From: an uncultured Chlorobiaceae bacterium
GTDB lineage: Bacteria; Bacteroidota; Chlorobiia; Chlorobiales; Chlorobiaceae
Direction of reading: 5' to 3'
Assembly: GCA_903859055.1 (NCBI GenBank)
Contig: CAIOLC010000174.1
Location: forward strand, 1-64,000
DNA: 64,000 bases
A model generated the notes under the pieces. That model was not told where the DNA came from, made no database searches, and saw nothing but the letters and a program-made list of their open reading frames with translations. Made by a program: the position numbers and the translations under genes. Below, one piece after another: positions 42,676-53,213 of the stretch. The first letter of the stretch is position 1. Every line of letters begins with the position of its first letter.

Positions 42676-44693
42676 GAGGATTTTCTATTCATCTTTTTTG
42701 GGGCAAGCGCAACCTTTATCACTCTCTCTTTTTGAACCATACTGCCCGGCGCTACATTCTGCTGAACCACAACGCCGTCAAAATTACCCGAATAATCCAT
42801 CTCCAGCATGAGCCACTTGAGCAGCCGCTGGGCATCGCGACCCCTCAGCCCTCTCAGCTCAGGAACAGCAACTGTCGCTATGGAATCAATAACCCTCTGT
42901 TCCGGTGAGGGAAGAGCAAGATTTTTCTGCATCTCTTCCGAACAGGCTATCATTCTCGCAGCAATACCAGCAAACACCGGAACAGCAACTGTCGCGGCAT
43001 AGTAGGCGGTTCTTGGCCTTTCAACAATCACAATAATAGCATATCGTGGAGCTTCGACAGGAAAATAGCCGACAAACGAAGAGACATACACCGGGTTGGC
43101 GTAGGAGCCACCTGCAGCTCGACGAGCTGTTCCGGTTTTCCCGGCGACACTGATACCCGGCAGAGCGGCATTTTTAGCCGTTCCACTGTCGACGACAGCC
43201 TTGAAATACTCTTTGCTGAGGTATCGGGCAGTTTCAACAGAGACCACCCTCTTCACCTTCTCGGGAACATTCTCCCGAACAACCTTTCCCTCAACATCCA
43301 CAATCTTTTTGATCACATAAGGGCGCATCAGCTCACCATCGTTGGCAATAGCCGCGTATGACTGCAAGGTCTGCAACGGTGTTGCCATCACCTGATAGCC
43401 ATAGCCCATCCATGGCAGGGTGGTTCTGTCCCAGTTTGCAAGAGAGCGGACTCTCCCCGAAGACTCACCAATAAGCCCGATACCGGTTTTTCTTCCAAAT
43501 CCAAAACTTCTGGTATAGAAGTTAAATTTCTCTCGCCCAACCGCCATAGCAGTCTTTGCGGCAATAATATTGCTTGAATACATGATGGACTGCCGGAAAG
43601 TGATATTTCCGTATGGCTCATGATCCCTGATCCTGAGATTATAGAGTGGCAGAATCCCATTATGAGCAAACACCATATCATCAGCCTTTCTTTTGAGAAC
43701 ATCGGTTGCTGCCGCCGCCATAACAAGCTTGAAGGTTGAACCTGGCTCATAACTGTCTGTCACGGTACGATTTCGCGCCAGCTCAGGCTTCCACGTCTCC
43801 CGCCGATTGAGATCAAACGCTGGATTGTTGGCCATGGCAAGAATTTCGCCTGTTCGAACATCCATAACAATACTGGCCGCCGCTTCCGCCTGAAACCTCT
43901 CAACAGCCTTTGAAAGCTCATCTTCAACAATACTTTGGATATCGCCATCAATCGTCAACTGTACCGTATGGCCTTTGATGGCATCCTGCTGCTGGACATC
44001 GGGCGCAGGATAGCGTACACCCGTTGCATTGCGCTGAAAAATTCTGGTGCCATCCTGCCCTTTCAGCTCCTTGTTCAACTGTAGCTCAAGTCCGCTGCTT
44101 CCCTCATTGGTACTGCCGGTAGAGCCGATCAACTGAGCCGCAACGTTGAGATAATAACGCTGCTGCTCCTTGTCAAACCAGACCCCTGGAATTTTTTCCT
44201 CCATCAGCGGCAAGGCTCTTGCAACAGGAATTTTTCGTCCAAGAACTGCCATCCCTTTGGGACGCCTCAACTCTTTGAGGCACTCAAGTCGATTAAGCCC
44301 CAACTTGCTTGCAAAAAGTGTTGCTACCGCCGCAGAATTATCAAACGTCTTCTGTTTTCTTGTTCTTTTGTCATTCACCGGCTTGCCGTTTTCATCAAAC
44401 AAGGGAGTATTTTGCACAATGGCTGGATTGGCATAAAACGAAATTGATTCAATACTTTCGGCCAGCATTCGTGAATTACGGTCAAGAATGACTCCCCGCT
44501 GAGCATATTCCGTCACAACCCTCTCATACTGTTTGGCGGCTTTCTGCTTGTACTTGGTAACATTGACCACCTGGATATTGAGCAACATGCCAATAATGGC
44601 AGCAATAAACATCGAAAAAAGAAAAACGACGATACCGAGCCGCTTGCCAAACTCTTTATCTTCAGGTTTTCGGATGTTGTGCTGATCATGCAT
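42672..44693 (-). CDS. ftsI: Penicillin-binding protein FtsI-like with C-terminal PASTA domain
   Basis: SYEPGSTFKLVMAAAA (SxxK), YSSNI (SxN), GKTGTAR (KTG); C-terminal VPELRGLRGRDAQRLLKW...PGSMVQKERVIKVAL. Confidence 0.92.
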   Translation of the reverse strand: MHDQHNIRKPEDKEFGKRLGIVVFLFSMFIAAIIGMLLNIQVVNVTKYKQKAAKQYERVVTEYAQRGVILDRNSRMLAESIESISFYANPAIVQNTPLFDENGKPVNDKRTRKQKTFDNSAAVATLFASKLGLNRLECLKELRRPKGMAVLGRKIPVARALPLMEEKIPGVWFDKEQQRYYLNVAAQLIGSTGSTNEGSSGLELQLNKELKGQDGTRIFQRNATGVRYPAPDVQQQDAIKGHTVQLTIDGDIQSIVEDELSKAVERFQAEAAASIVMDVRTGEILAMANNPAFDLNRRETWKPELARNRTVTDSYEPGSTFKLVMAAAATDVLKRKADDMVFAHNGILPLYNLRIRDHEPYGNITFRQSIMYSSNIIAAKTAMAVGREKFNFYTRSFGFGRKTGIGLIGESSGRVRSLANWDRTTLPWMGYGYQVMATPLQTLQSYAAIANDGELMRPYVIKKIVDVEGKVVRENVPEKVKRVVSVETARYLSKEYFKAVVDSGTAKNAALPGISVAGKTGTARRAAGGSYANPVYVSSFVGYFPVEAPRYAIIVIVERPRTAYYAATVAVPVFAGIAARMIACSEEMQKNLALPSPEQRVIDSIATVAVPELRGLRGRDAQRLLKWLMLEMDYSGNFDGVVVQQNVAPGSMVQKERVIKVALAPKKMNRKSS

Positions 44694-44747
44694 AAGTCAT
44701 ACTCTTCTATCAATCCAAGTCATCGCTCCATGAATCGAATCATTATT

Positions 44748-45206
44748 TCAAGGCCTCAATTCAACAGGGGGAATACCTGATGGCTCCAGACCAAGCTTAA
44801 CAGCATCTTGTGTAATACTATGAATACTGTGCAATTCATGAACCCTGAGCTCCTGGGAGGTTATCACGCTTGAGGTCATCAGGATCTGATCCCTGAGTTT
44901 TTCATTCTGTCGGGCAAGGTTGATGATCGCCAGGGTATTATAGGTTTGAATAAGAAAAATAACGGTTCCGCCAAGCAGATAGAGAAAAGTTTTGGGCTGC
45001 AATAACGTGCCAATATCAAACTTGAGTGTATTGAGAAGCGGCTCAATCGGAGAATAATCCTCCTGGCCATCAACACTATCCACTCCACGAACGTCACTCA
45101 CCTCTCCGAATCGCTTTGAAGCGGGAACCGTTTGAGGCACGCTCTTTCTACTCCTTTTCAGACCTCTCTTGATGCCGCTCAGTAAACCAATAATTTTACT
45201 CTTCAC
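44748..45206 (-). CDS. Probable FtsL-like division protein
   Basis: 152 aa, one TM (FLYLLGGTVIFLIQTYNTLAIINLA) then coiled segment; located between rsmH and ftsI. Confidence 0.6.
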   Translation of the reverse strand: MKSKIIGLLSGIKRGLKRSRKSVPQTVPASKRFGEVSDVRGVDSVDGQEDYSPIEPLLNTLKFDIGTLLQPKTFLYLLGGTVIFLIQTYNTLAIINLARQNEKLRDQILMTSSVITSQELRVHELHSIHSITQDAVKLGLEPSGIPPVELRP

Positions 45207-46186
45207 GACACGCTCCCTGAAAAAACTTTTTCAATCACTCTTAGTTTTGCACTTCTTGCCCTGGAGTTTGACTCAATCTCCTGATGAGTGGGAACGAGAG
45301 GCTTCCGGGTAACAGGGATGATGTTGCCCCGACTCAGAGGCTCCCTCAATCCAACTCCTTTGGGTCCCCAGTCACTCTTTGCTTTCTCAGCAAACGACCT
45401 TTTAACAATCCGATCTTCAAGCGAGTGGTAACTAATAACCGCCATACGGCCACCTGCAGCCAGAGTTTCAACTCCTCCGTCAAGTGCTTGCCCGAGCACG
45501 TCAAGTTCACCATTGACCTCAATTCTCAATGCCTGAAAAACTCTTGAAAGGCTTTTTATTACCTTCTCACCCCCATGAGCGTTTTTGCGAATAATGGCGG
45601 CAAGCTCCTCTGTTCCTTGCACTGAACCATGGATCTGGCGGTACAACACAAGAGCTTTTGCAATACTCCGGCTCCTTGGTTCTTCACCATAGCGATAAAA
45701 AAGCCGGGCCAGCTCCCTCTCCTCATAACCATTAACGATATCTCCGGCATGCAACGGAGCATCGCAATCCATCCGCATATCAAGAGCCCCTGACTTGAGA
45801 TAACTGAACCCTCGTTCAGCAGTGTTAATCTGAAAGGATGAAACACCAAGATCAAGTAAAATACCGGCAGCACCGGGCTCTATCCCTTTTTCGCGACAAA
45901 CCCTGCCGACTATGGCCGAAATATCCTGAAAATTCCCCTTTACCAGTACCGAAGCACCACCGTAGTCGCTGAGCTTTCCGGCGGCCTCCCGCAAAGCAGC
46001 ACTATCCTGATCAATGCCGATCAGAAGCGATTTGTCCAAATACCCTGCCTGAGCCAGCGTGCGAAGCATGGCATGCGAATGGCCGCCACCTCCCAGAGTC
46101 CCGTCAACATAGATTCCTGGTTTTCTCACCAGCAATGCAATAATTTCAGCAACGAGCACTGGATCATGAAATATCCCCTCTTCCAT
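45203..46186 (-). CDS. rsmH: 16S rRNA (cytosine(1402)-N(4))-methyltransferase (start trimmed to MEEGIFHDP)
   Basis: GIYVDGTLGGGGHSHAML; AAGILLDLGVSSFQI; VISYHSLEDRIVKRSF. Confidence 0.95.
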   Translation of the reverse strand: MEEGIFHDPVLVAEIIALLVRKPGIYVDGTLGGGGHSHAMLRTLAQAGYLDKSLLIGIDQDSAALREAAGKLSDYGGASVLVKGNFQDISAIVGRVCREKGIEPGAAGILLDLGVSSFQINTAERGFSYLKSGALDMRMDCDAPLHAGDIVNGYEERELARLFYRYGEEPRSRSIAKALVLYRQIHGSVQGTEELAAIIRKNAHGGEKVIKSLSRVFQALRIEVNGELDVLGQALDGGVETLAAGGRMAVISYHSLEDRIVKRSFAEKAKSDWGPKGVGLREPLSRGNIIPVTRKPLVPTHQEIESNSRARSAKLRVIEKVFSGSVS

Positions 46187-46191
46187 TGCCA

Positions 46192-46662
46192 CTAAAAATA
46201 CCTGCCTGCAAGCAAAGAAAAACGCTCCGCACTCTGCCGCAGAAGCAGAGAGAGGCGTTCGGGCTCCCAAATAATCATCTTTGTATCTGCACCAATAATC
46301 ACAACATCCTTTGTAATACCTGCATGTTCGAGAAACTCCCTCGATAAAGCAACCCGTCCCTGCCGGTCAAGCTCGACGATTTCAAGGCTTTCATACATCA
46401 ACATTTTCAGCAGCCTCTCTTCAGGGTTAAAATCCGAAAGAGCAGAGAGACTTTTTCGCATCTCATCCCAGACAAAAGGTTCATACAGCTCAAGTGAGCG
46501 ATCTGGAGTCTTCATGATATAGAGAGCCTCTACCCGCCCTGCAACCTCGTCGCCAACACCATCCATGGCTGTCGGGCCGAATTTTCTTCGGAATTTTACG
46601 GGTATCATCAGCCGCCCCTTTTCGTCAACGGCATGCCTCTCCTTGCCTATGAAGCCAGCCAT
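46192..46662 (-). CDS. mraZ: Transcriptional regulator MraZ
   Basis: HAVDEKGRLMIPVKFRR; VELDRQGRVALSREFLEHAG; first gene of dcw cluster. Confidence 0.93.
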   Translation of the reverse strand: MAGFIGKERHAVDEKGRLMIPVKFRRKFGPTAMDGVGDEVAGRVEALYIMKTPDRSLELYEPFVWDEMRKSLSALSDFNPEERLLKMLMYESLEIVELDRQGRVALSREFLEHAGITKDVVIIGADTKMIIWEPERLSLLLRQSAERFSLLAGRYF

Positions 46663-46763
46663 TTCTCTACTCCCTATGCTTCAGTGTTATCCATCTCTTG
46701 CAACTTTTTCAGCCACTTACAACCAGAAAGAGTGTAAAAAAAGAGCCAGATTGATAATCCGCC

Positions 46764-46791
46764 CCATTATTTACCATTTTTTGCCACCCCA
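46764..46791 (-). promoter_or_regulatory. Candidate MraZ operator: 10-bp-phased TGG repeats upstream of mraZ
   Basis: Minus strand TGGGG-TGGCAAAAAA-TGGTAAATAA-TGGGG; TGG triplets exactly 10 bp apart (46786, 46776, 46766). Confidence 0.6.
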
Positions 46792-47027
46792 AAATGTATA
46801 AAAAAAGCAGGCAGTAAAAAAATAGTTGCATATTTTTAATAGTGCTGGCTGGTGCATATTTTAAACAATGCCGATCCTCGTGAAGTGTGGAGAGGGCAGG
46901 GGTGCTGCAGGGTGCGATTTTGGATCATTGAATCAGCAAAATCATTGAACACAAAGCTAAAAATTGTTACTATAACAGGTTCTCACAACCCTTCATATTT
47001 TCTTATCCACGATTAACCACCGTCATC

Positions 47028-47357
47028 ATGATGTCTGACACTTCCGTCAATAATGCAGCGCATTGGCAGGAACTTGACGATTGGAGAAAAAAAATTGATG
47101 CCCTTGACCGGCAGCTCTCCTCCCTCCTTTGCGAAAGGCTGGATTGCGCCCTCAATATCAGCGCTCTGAAATTGAGAATTGGTGAAGAGGTACTTCAACC
47201 CGAGCGTGAAAAGGCGGTTCTCAACAATGTGCTGAACTGTGCTGATTCACCTCTCAAATCGCATGCACTCGAAAAAATTTATCGCTGCATTATTGAAGAG
47301 AGCCGACTTTTTCAGCATGAGTGGAAACGCAATCAACCAGGAAACAAGGGCACCTGA
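47028..47357 (+). CDS. Chorismate mutase (AroQ-type, monofunctional)
   Basis: WRKKIDALDRQLSSLLCERLDCALNISALKLRIGEEVLQPEREKAVLNNVL. Confidence 0.82.
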   Translation: MMSDTSVNNAAHWQELDDWRKKIDALDRQLSSLLCERLDCALNISALKLRIGEEVLQPEREKAVLNNVLNCADSPLKSHALEKIYRCIIEESRLFQHEWKRNQPGNKGT

Positions 47358-47372
47358 AAAGGTTCAAGCATC

Positions 47373-48383
47373 ATGGCTTATACAATAAAATCTGTTCCTC
47401 GAAAACTTCAGGCCGGAGCTGTACTTGTTGTGACCGCACTCGTAATTTTTCTCTTTCTACCAGGACTTAACACATCATCAAGCACAACCCGTCTGATTGT
47501 CCATCGGGGCACAGGATTCAGAGCCATTCTTGGGGAGTTGCAGCGTAACGGCTCCATTGTACAGCAATGGCCAACGCTCGTGACTGTCACCATTGTTCCG
47601 CAATTTCGCAACATCAAGCCAGGAAGATATGCTATCCCGCCAGGAATGTCGAACTTCGGACTCATGTTCTATCTGCATAACCAAAAACAGGATGAGGTTC
47701 GGGTCACCTTCCCTGAAGGCCTTGAACTCCGTCGCGTTGCAAAAATTCTCTCAAGAAAGCTTGATATCGACTCGGCAGGGTTCATGGCCGCAGCTTCCAA
47801 CAAACAACTTCTTGCCAAGTATGGCATTACGGCAAACAATGCTGAAGGATATCTCTTTCCCGGCACCTATAACTTTGCCTGGGCCAGCACCTCGCTGGAA
47901 TCAGCCGAATTTCTTATCCGTCAGTTCCATCACTTTTATACGGACAGCCTGAAAAGTGTTGCATTGAAAAAAGGGCTGAACGAAACCGAGCTCCTGACCC
48001 TTGCCTCTATTGTTGAAGCTGAAACCCCCCTTGATCAGGAAAAGCCCTATGTTGCAAGCGTCTATCTCAACAGGCTGAAGATAAAGATGCGCCTCCAGGC
48101 AGATCCTACCGTGCAATATGCTCTTGGTGGAGCACCCCGGCACCTCTACTACAAAGACCTTGGCGCTGACTCACCCTACAACACCTACCGTCACAACGGG
48201 CTACCGCCCGGACCTATCTGCAACCCTGGCAAGGCCTCTCTTCTTGCTGTGCTGCAACCGGCCGAGAGCAGATATCTTTACTTTGTTGCAACCGGAAAAG
48301 GCGGCCATTACTTTGCAGAGTCTCTGGCCGAACATGCCTCGAACATTAAAAAATACAAGCAAGTGCTCCATGCAGAGAGGTGA
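47373..48383 (+). CDS. mltG: Endolytic murein transglycosylase MltG
   Basis: LASIVEAETPLDQEKPYVASVYLNRLKIKMRLQADPTVQYALGG; YNTYRHNGLPPGPICNPG. Confidence 0.94.
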   Translation: MAYTIKSVPRKLQAGAVLVVTALVIFLFLPGLNTSSSTTRLIVHRGTGFRAILGELQRNGSIVQQWPTLVTVTIVPQFRNIKPGRYAIPPGMSNFGLMFYLHNQKQDEVRVTFPEGLELRRVAKILSRKLDIDSAGFMAAASNKQLLAKYGITANNAEGYLFPGTYNFAWASTSLESAEFLIRQFHHFYTDSLKSVALKKGLNETELLTLASIVEAETPLDQEKPYVASVYLNRLKIKMRLQADPTVQYALGGAPRHLYYKDLGADSPYNTYRHNGLPPGPICNPGKASLLAVLQPAESRYLYFVATGKGGHYFAESLAEHASNIKKYKQVLHAER

Positions 48384-48464
48384 AGAGCTGGGTGCATTGC
48401 AATATCTTCTCCATTACCATACATTAAGGAAAAGGATACCTTATTAACCAACCTTTGTGAACTC

Positions 48465-49658
48465 ATGCAGAAAAAAAGTTTGTCTGACATTTCAACCCAG
48501 GGAAAAAGGGTACTGATGCGCGTCGATTTCAATGTTCCTCTTGATGACAACAAAAAAATTACCGATGACAAGAGAATTGTAGAATCACTTCCCTCTATTC
48601 GGAAGGTTCTGGATGATGGCGGACGCCTTATTCTGATGTCGCACCTTGGACGACCAAAAGGCAAAGTTAATCCTGAATACTCGCTTGCGCCGGTAGCGGC
48701 CAGGCTTGCAGAGCTGATTGATTGCCCTGTCACCATGGCAAAAGATTGTGTTGGCACTGAAGTGATGAAGCAGGTGCTCGCCATGCAGGATGGAGAGGTT
48801 CTTCTGCTAGAAAACCTCAGATTTCACGCTGAAGAAGAGGGAAATGATCCCGATTTTTCACGGGAGCTCGCCTCACTCGGTGAGGTATACGTTAATGACG
48901 CTTTTGGAACAGCGCACCGGGCACACGCTTCGACAGAAGGCATCACACACTATGTTCAGACGGCTGTCGCCGGATTTCTGATCGAGAGAGAGCTGATCTA
49001 TCTTGGAAAAGCACTGCAGGAGCCCGAGCGCCCGTTTGTGGCTATTCTTGGTGGTTCGAAAATATCAGGTAAAATCGACGTTCTTGAAAACCTTTTCAAA
49101 AAGGTAGATACCGTTCTGATTGGTGGCGCCATGGTCTTCACCTTCTTCAAGGCACAAGGGCATGAAATTGGCAAGTCACTTGTTGAAGAGAGCAAAATCG
49201 AACTCGCTCTTGAGATTCTTGATCAGGCAAAACAGAAGGGTATCAAGCTGCTCTTGCCAACCGATGTTATTCTTGCCCCTGCGGTTGCCGATAATGTTAA
49301 TTTTTATGCCGCAAAAATTACCGATATTCCCGCCGATATGATTGGCGTTGATATTGGCCCTGAGACAGCAGAGATATACCGTAATGAGATTCTTGCCTCA
49401 CGAACGGTGCTCTGGAATGGCCCGATGGGTGTTTTTGAAATTGACAATTTTGCAGGAGGCACCATGGCTGTTGCAAGAGCTCTTGCAGAGGCAACCACAA
49501 AGGGTGCGACCACGATTATCGGTGGTGGCGATTCGGCTGCAGCCATTGCAAAAGCAGGTCTGGCGAGCGAGATGACGCACATCTCAACAGGTGGTGGCGC
49601 AAGCCTCGAATTCCTTGAAGGCAAGGAGCTGCCGGGCATCTCAGCCCTCAACGATTAA
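48465..49658 (+). CDS. pgk: Phosphoglycerate kinase
   Basis: [46 protein letters not shown]. Confidence 0.97.
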   Translation: MQKKSLSDISTQGKRVLMRVDFNVPLDDNKKITDDKRIVESLPSIRKVLDDGGRLILMSHLGRPKGKVNPEYSLAPVAARLAELIDCPVTMAKDCVGTEVMKQVLAMQDGEVLLLENLRFHAEEEGNDPDFSRELASLGEVYVNDAFGTAHRAHASTEGITHYVQTAVAGFLIERELIYLGKALQEPERPFVAILGGSKISGKIDVLENLFKKVDTVLIGGAMVFTFFKAQGHEIGKSLVEESKIELALEILDQAKQKGIKLLLPTDVILAPAVADNVNFYAAKITDIPADMIGVDIGPETAEIYRNEILASRTVLWNGPMGVFEIDNFAGGTMAVARALAEATTKGATTIIGGGDSAAAIAKAGLASEMTHISTGGGASLEFLEGKELPGISALND

Positions 49659-49678
49659 AGACGAATTTTCAAGAGTAC

Positions 49679-50494
49679 ATGAACTATTCCCAACCATACA
49701 GTCCCGGGGGCTTTCAATTTATGCCCCCGGCTATTAAAACAATTATTCTGGTCAATGTGGCTGTTTTTCTGCTTCAGTTGACCCCTTTTGGTGAGGCAAT
49801 TTCAGCGATCGGCGCACTTTGGCCTCTCGGATCCGGTAATTTCAGAATCTGGCAACCGGTAACCTACATGTTTCTGCATGGGGGGATGACACATCTCTTC
49901 TTCAACATGTTTGCACTCTGGATGTTCGGGGCGGAGATAGAGAACCACTGGGGCACCCGGCAATTCAATATCTACTACTTTGTCTGTGGTATCGGAGCGG
50001 CCATTATCAATCTGCTGGCCACCATGGGTAATACCTATCCAACAGTTGGCGCATCAGGGGCCATATACGGAGTATTACTTGCTTTCGGCATGATGTTTCC
50101 AAACCGCTACATTTTTCTCTACTTTCTCTTTCCGGTCAAGGCCAAGTATTTTATTGCTGGCTATGCACTGATAGAGTTTGTCTCAGGATTTGGCAGTAGA
50201 GCTATGGGCAGCGGAAGCAACATTGCCCACTTTGCCCACTTGGGCGGTATGTTGATCGGTTTTCTTTACATCTCGATCAAAAGAGCAGAGTTATCACTCT
50301 CTGATCTGATCGACAAAATTGGCTCAGCCGCAAAAAAGAGAGGTGGCCCACGCCTGCATACTCAAAACAGGGTCGTACCGCCAGTTTCAGAGGCTGAGAT
50401 TAACGCCATACTCGACAAGATTTCAGAGCATGGTTACGCATCGCTGAGCCAGGAGGAGCGTCGAAAACTGCTTAAGGCAAGCGGCAAGGGGTGA
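49679..50494 (+). CDS. Rhomboid family intramembrane serine protease
   Basis: TYMFLHGGMTHLFFNMFALWMFG; PTVGASGAIYGVLLAFG (GASG). Confidence 0.92.
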   Translation: MNYSQPYSPGGFQFMPPAIKTIILVNVAVFLLQLTPFGEAISAIGALWPLGSGNFRIWQPVTYMFLHGGMTHLFFNMFALWMFGAEIENHWGTRQFNIYYFVCGIGAAIINLLATMGNTYPTVGASGAIYGVLLAFGMMFPNRYIFLYFLFPVKAKYFIAGYALIEFVSGFGSRAMGSGSNIAHFAHLGGMLIGFLYISIKRAELSLSDLIDKIGSAAKKRGGPRLHTQNRVVPPVSEAEINAILDKISEHGYASLSQEERRKLLKASGKG

Positions 50495-50564
50495 CCAATA
50501 ACCTCCCTGGCGCTTGTGATTATCTCATAAAAACGCAGTGGAAAACAGAACAAGAGAAGGTTGA

Positions 50565-51053
50565 ATGGCTCAAGAGATACTCATACAACCAATTGGCATT
50601 ATTCATACTCCACACAAGGAGATGCTGAATACGCCAATTCAGCCGATTGCAGCTCTGGGAGTGAAGGGAAGAATAGAAATTTACGATGAATATGTCACTG
50701 GACTGAGTGACCTTGATGGCTTCTCGCATATCACCCTTCTCTATCACTTTCACAAAATATCTGAGTATGCCTTAAAGGTCATTCCTTTCATGGACTCCCT
50801 GGAGAGGGGGATTTTTGCCACAAAAGCTCCAAAAAGACCGAACAGAATTGGAGTGTCCACCGTCAAGCTTCTCAATATCAGTGGCAATATTGTCGAAATT
50901 GAAGAGGTTGATATGCTTGACGGTACGCCATTACTTGATATCAAACCGTACTATCCCCGTTATGATAATCGTAGCGATGTTTCCATAGGGTGGCTTGAAA
51001 AAAATAAAAATCTTCCTGTTGAGAACATGAGAGCTGACGAACGATTTCGATGA
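50565..51053 (+). CDS. TrmO/TsaA-like tRNA (N6-threonylcarbamoyladenosine(37)-N6)-methyltransferase
   Basis: IGIIHTPHKE...LDGFSHITLLYHFHK...GIFATKAPKRPNRIGVSTVKLL; DGTPLLDIKPYYP. Confidence 0.88.
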   Translation: MAQEILIQPIGIIHTPHKEMLNTPIQPIAALGVKGRIEIYDEYVTGLSDLDGFSHITLLYHFHKISEYALKVIPFMDSLERGIFATKAPKRPNRIGVSTVKLLNISGNIVEIEEVDMLDGTPLLDIKPYYPRYDNRSDVSIGWLEKNKNLPVENMRADERFR

Positions 51054-51117
51054 ATAAAAAAGTACTGAAACTCATCAACTCTCAATAAAAAAGTTTTAGC
51101 TCCTGTTGATGGTTTCA

Positions 51118-52560
51118 TCAGCACCGCTCAAAACAGGCGACGCTCTCGATATGGCTGGTGTGCGGAAACATGTCAACCGGCTGCACGGAGGTCAGCCTAT
51201 AGCCCTGCAGGGCAATCTCTTTGCCATCACGGGCAAGACTGGCAGGGTTACAACTGACATAGATAACTCTCTTCGGTCTGAGCCGGAGCATGGTGGCAAG
51301 TGCCTTTGGGTGCATCCCCGCCCTCGGTGGATCGGTAATGATCACCTGGGGAGCATCATAGGCATCAAGCATCTCAAGCATGGCATGAAAATCTTTCAGA
51401 TCAGCCTGAAAGAACGCCGCATTGCTGACACCGTTCAGCGTCGCATTGCTTCGTGCATCCCGGATTGAACTTTCAACCAACTCCAGACCAATCGCCTGAC
51501 GACAGTGCCGGGCGAGATAGAGCGTAATGGTGCCCGTCCCGCAATAGAGGTCGTAAACGGTCTCTTCAGGTTGTAACCCTGCAACCTCAAGAATGGAGTT
51601 GTAGAGAACCTCCGCCTGGGAAGAGTTGGTCTGAAAAAAAGAATTTGCCGATATTTTGAAATCAAGGCCGCCAAGACGCTCGGTAATATATCCCTCTCCA
51701 CTGATGGGATACTCTGCATCTCCGGTTGCAACATTATTGTGGCGCTCCGTCACATTGTTCACCACCGTCAGCTTCTCGCTGGCCATTCCAGCTTCAAGGT
51801 GCCCCCTGTAACGCTGCATGAGCACTTCATCATGCCATGAAGTGACAAGATTCACCATCACCCCTTCACTCTTTTCACTGCAACGGACAACAAGATTGCG
51901 CAAAAAACCGGTATGCGCTTTAGCCGCATACGGGCTAAGGCCGTTGGAAATAGCAAACTCGCGGGTGAGTGCCAACACCTGATTCATCGCCTCACTGGCA
52001 AGGTAGCAGTAGTCAATATCGATAACCTTCTCGAAATTGCCGGGCGTATGAAAGCCAAGCGCAAACTCCTTCGGTCGTGAAAGCACGGCCAGCGGCAGCT
52101 CTTCGGGCAGCAGATAGCGCATGCTTGAAAAGGAGAATTCAATCTTGTTCCGATAATGAAACGGCGTTGACGCTGCATGAACCTGATACACTGGAGGATC
52201 GGCAAAATCACCAAGATGCTCAAGTGCATCCTTCACCTTTTTCTGCTTGTAAAGAAGCTGAGCCTCATAGCGAATGTGCATCAACTTGCAGCCACCGCAG
52301 ATACCGAACCAGGCGCACTTCGGTGGCACCCTGTCAGTTGATGGCTCCAAAATCTCCTTCACGATCGCCTCAAGATAGCGCTGGCGAACTTTTTTTATCT
52401 GAGCCGAAACGCGATCACCAACCGCAAGCATTCCGCTCACCATAACCGCCATACCGCTGTCAAGCCGTCCAAAACATTGATCTTTTTCAGCAAGATCCGT
52501 CACCGTCAACGTGATACTATCACCTTTACTGAACCGCTCATCCGCCATAACATAAAACAT
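51118..52560 (-). CDS. rlmD: 23S rRNA (uracil(1939)-C(5))-methyltransferase RlmD-type (TrmA/RumA family)
   Basis: CAWFGICGGCKLMHIRYEAQLLYKQ Fe-S/RumA motif; VYDLYCGTGTITLYLA; YVSCNPASLARD. Confidence 0.9.
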   Translation of the reverse strand: MFYVMADERFSKGDSITLTVTDLAEKDQCFGRLDSGMAVMVSGMLAVGDRVSAQIKKVRQRYLEAIVKEILEPSTDRVPPKCAWFGICGGCKLMHIRYEAQLLYKQKKVKDALEHLGDFADPPVYQVHAASTPFHYRNKIEFSFSSMRYLLPEELPLAVLSRPKEFALGFHTPGNFEKVIDIDYCYLASEAMNQVLALTREFAISNGLSPYAAKAHTGFLRNLVVRCSEKSEGVMVNLVTSWHDEVLMQRYRGHLEAGMASEKLTVVNNVTERHNNVATGDAEYPISGEGYITERLGGLDFKISANSFFQTNSSQAEVLYNSILEVAGLQPEETVYDLYCGTGTITLYLARHCRQAIGLELVESSIRDARSNATLNGVSNAAFFQADLKDFHAMLEMLDAYDAPQVIITDPPRAGMHPKALATMLRLRPKRVIYVSCNPASLARDGKEIALQGYRLTSVQPVDMFPHTSHIESVACFERC

Positions 52561-52608
52561 TATACGATGTTGATAAACAAGAATTACCTCCGGCCACCCG
52601 AAATGCTT

Positions 52609-53205
52609 TTACCTGGGAGATGCTTGACGCATAAGACGAGGTTGAAGAAAATTTTTCAGAAACCAGGAATATACCAGATAGATCAGTAGGGCGCTGCACA
52701 CCCCAATCACCACACCGGCAAGCAGATCTCCCGGATAGTGAACTCCAACATAAACCCGGGAGAGAGCGATAAGCAGAGCATAGAGAATCATGATGAAGCT
52801 AAAGAGCTTTTCAACCAGAACACCTCGATGAAAAAAGATCCAGAGCATGGTAGCCACAGCAGCAGAATTTGCAGCATGAGATGATGCAAATGAATAACTC
52901 CGGGGCTGATTGACAAGGAGACGAACATGGTCGAGTGCGAAGCAGGGCCGAATACGCTGAACCAGCGGCTTCAACACACCTGAAGCCACAAAATCAGAGA
53001 GCCACAGTGCAAGAAGGGCAAGAACTATAACCAAAATACCCGACTTTCCGCCTCGGATAAGCACAAAAAGAGCAACAAGCAACAAAATATGGCCGGAAAG
53101 GCGGCTCTGTGTCAGAAACACCATGAGGTCGTCGGCTGCCGGGTGAACCAGATGAAGGTTCAGCAACCGGAAAAGCCACACATCAGCCTGTTCAATCAGC
53201 ACCAT
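52609..53205 (-). CDS. PAP2 family phosphatase
   Basis: KPLVQRIRP; SYSFASSHAANSAAVA; SRVYVGVHYPGDLLAG. Confidence 0.9.
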   Translation of the reverse strand: MVLIEQADVWLFRLLNLHLVHPAADDLMVFLTQSRLSGHILLLVALFVLIRGGKSGILVIVLALLALWLSDFVASGVLKPLVQRIRPCFALDHVRLLVNQPRSYSFASSHAANSAAVATMLWIFFHRGVLVEKLFSFIMILYALLIALSRVYVGVHYPGDLLAGVVIGVCSALLIYLVYSWFLKNFLQPRLMRQASPR

Positions 53206-53213
53206 AAGAGTTG

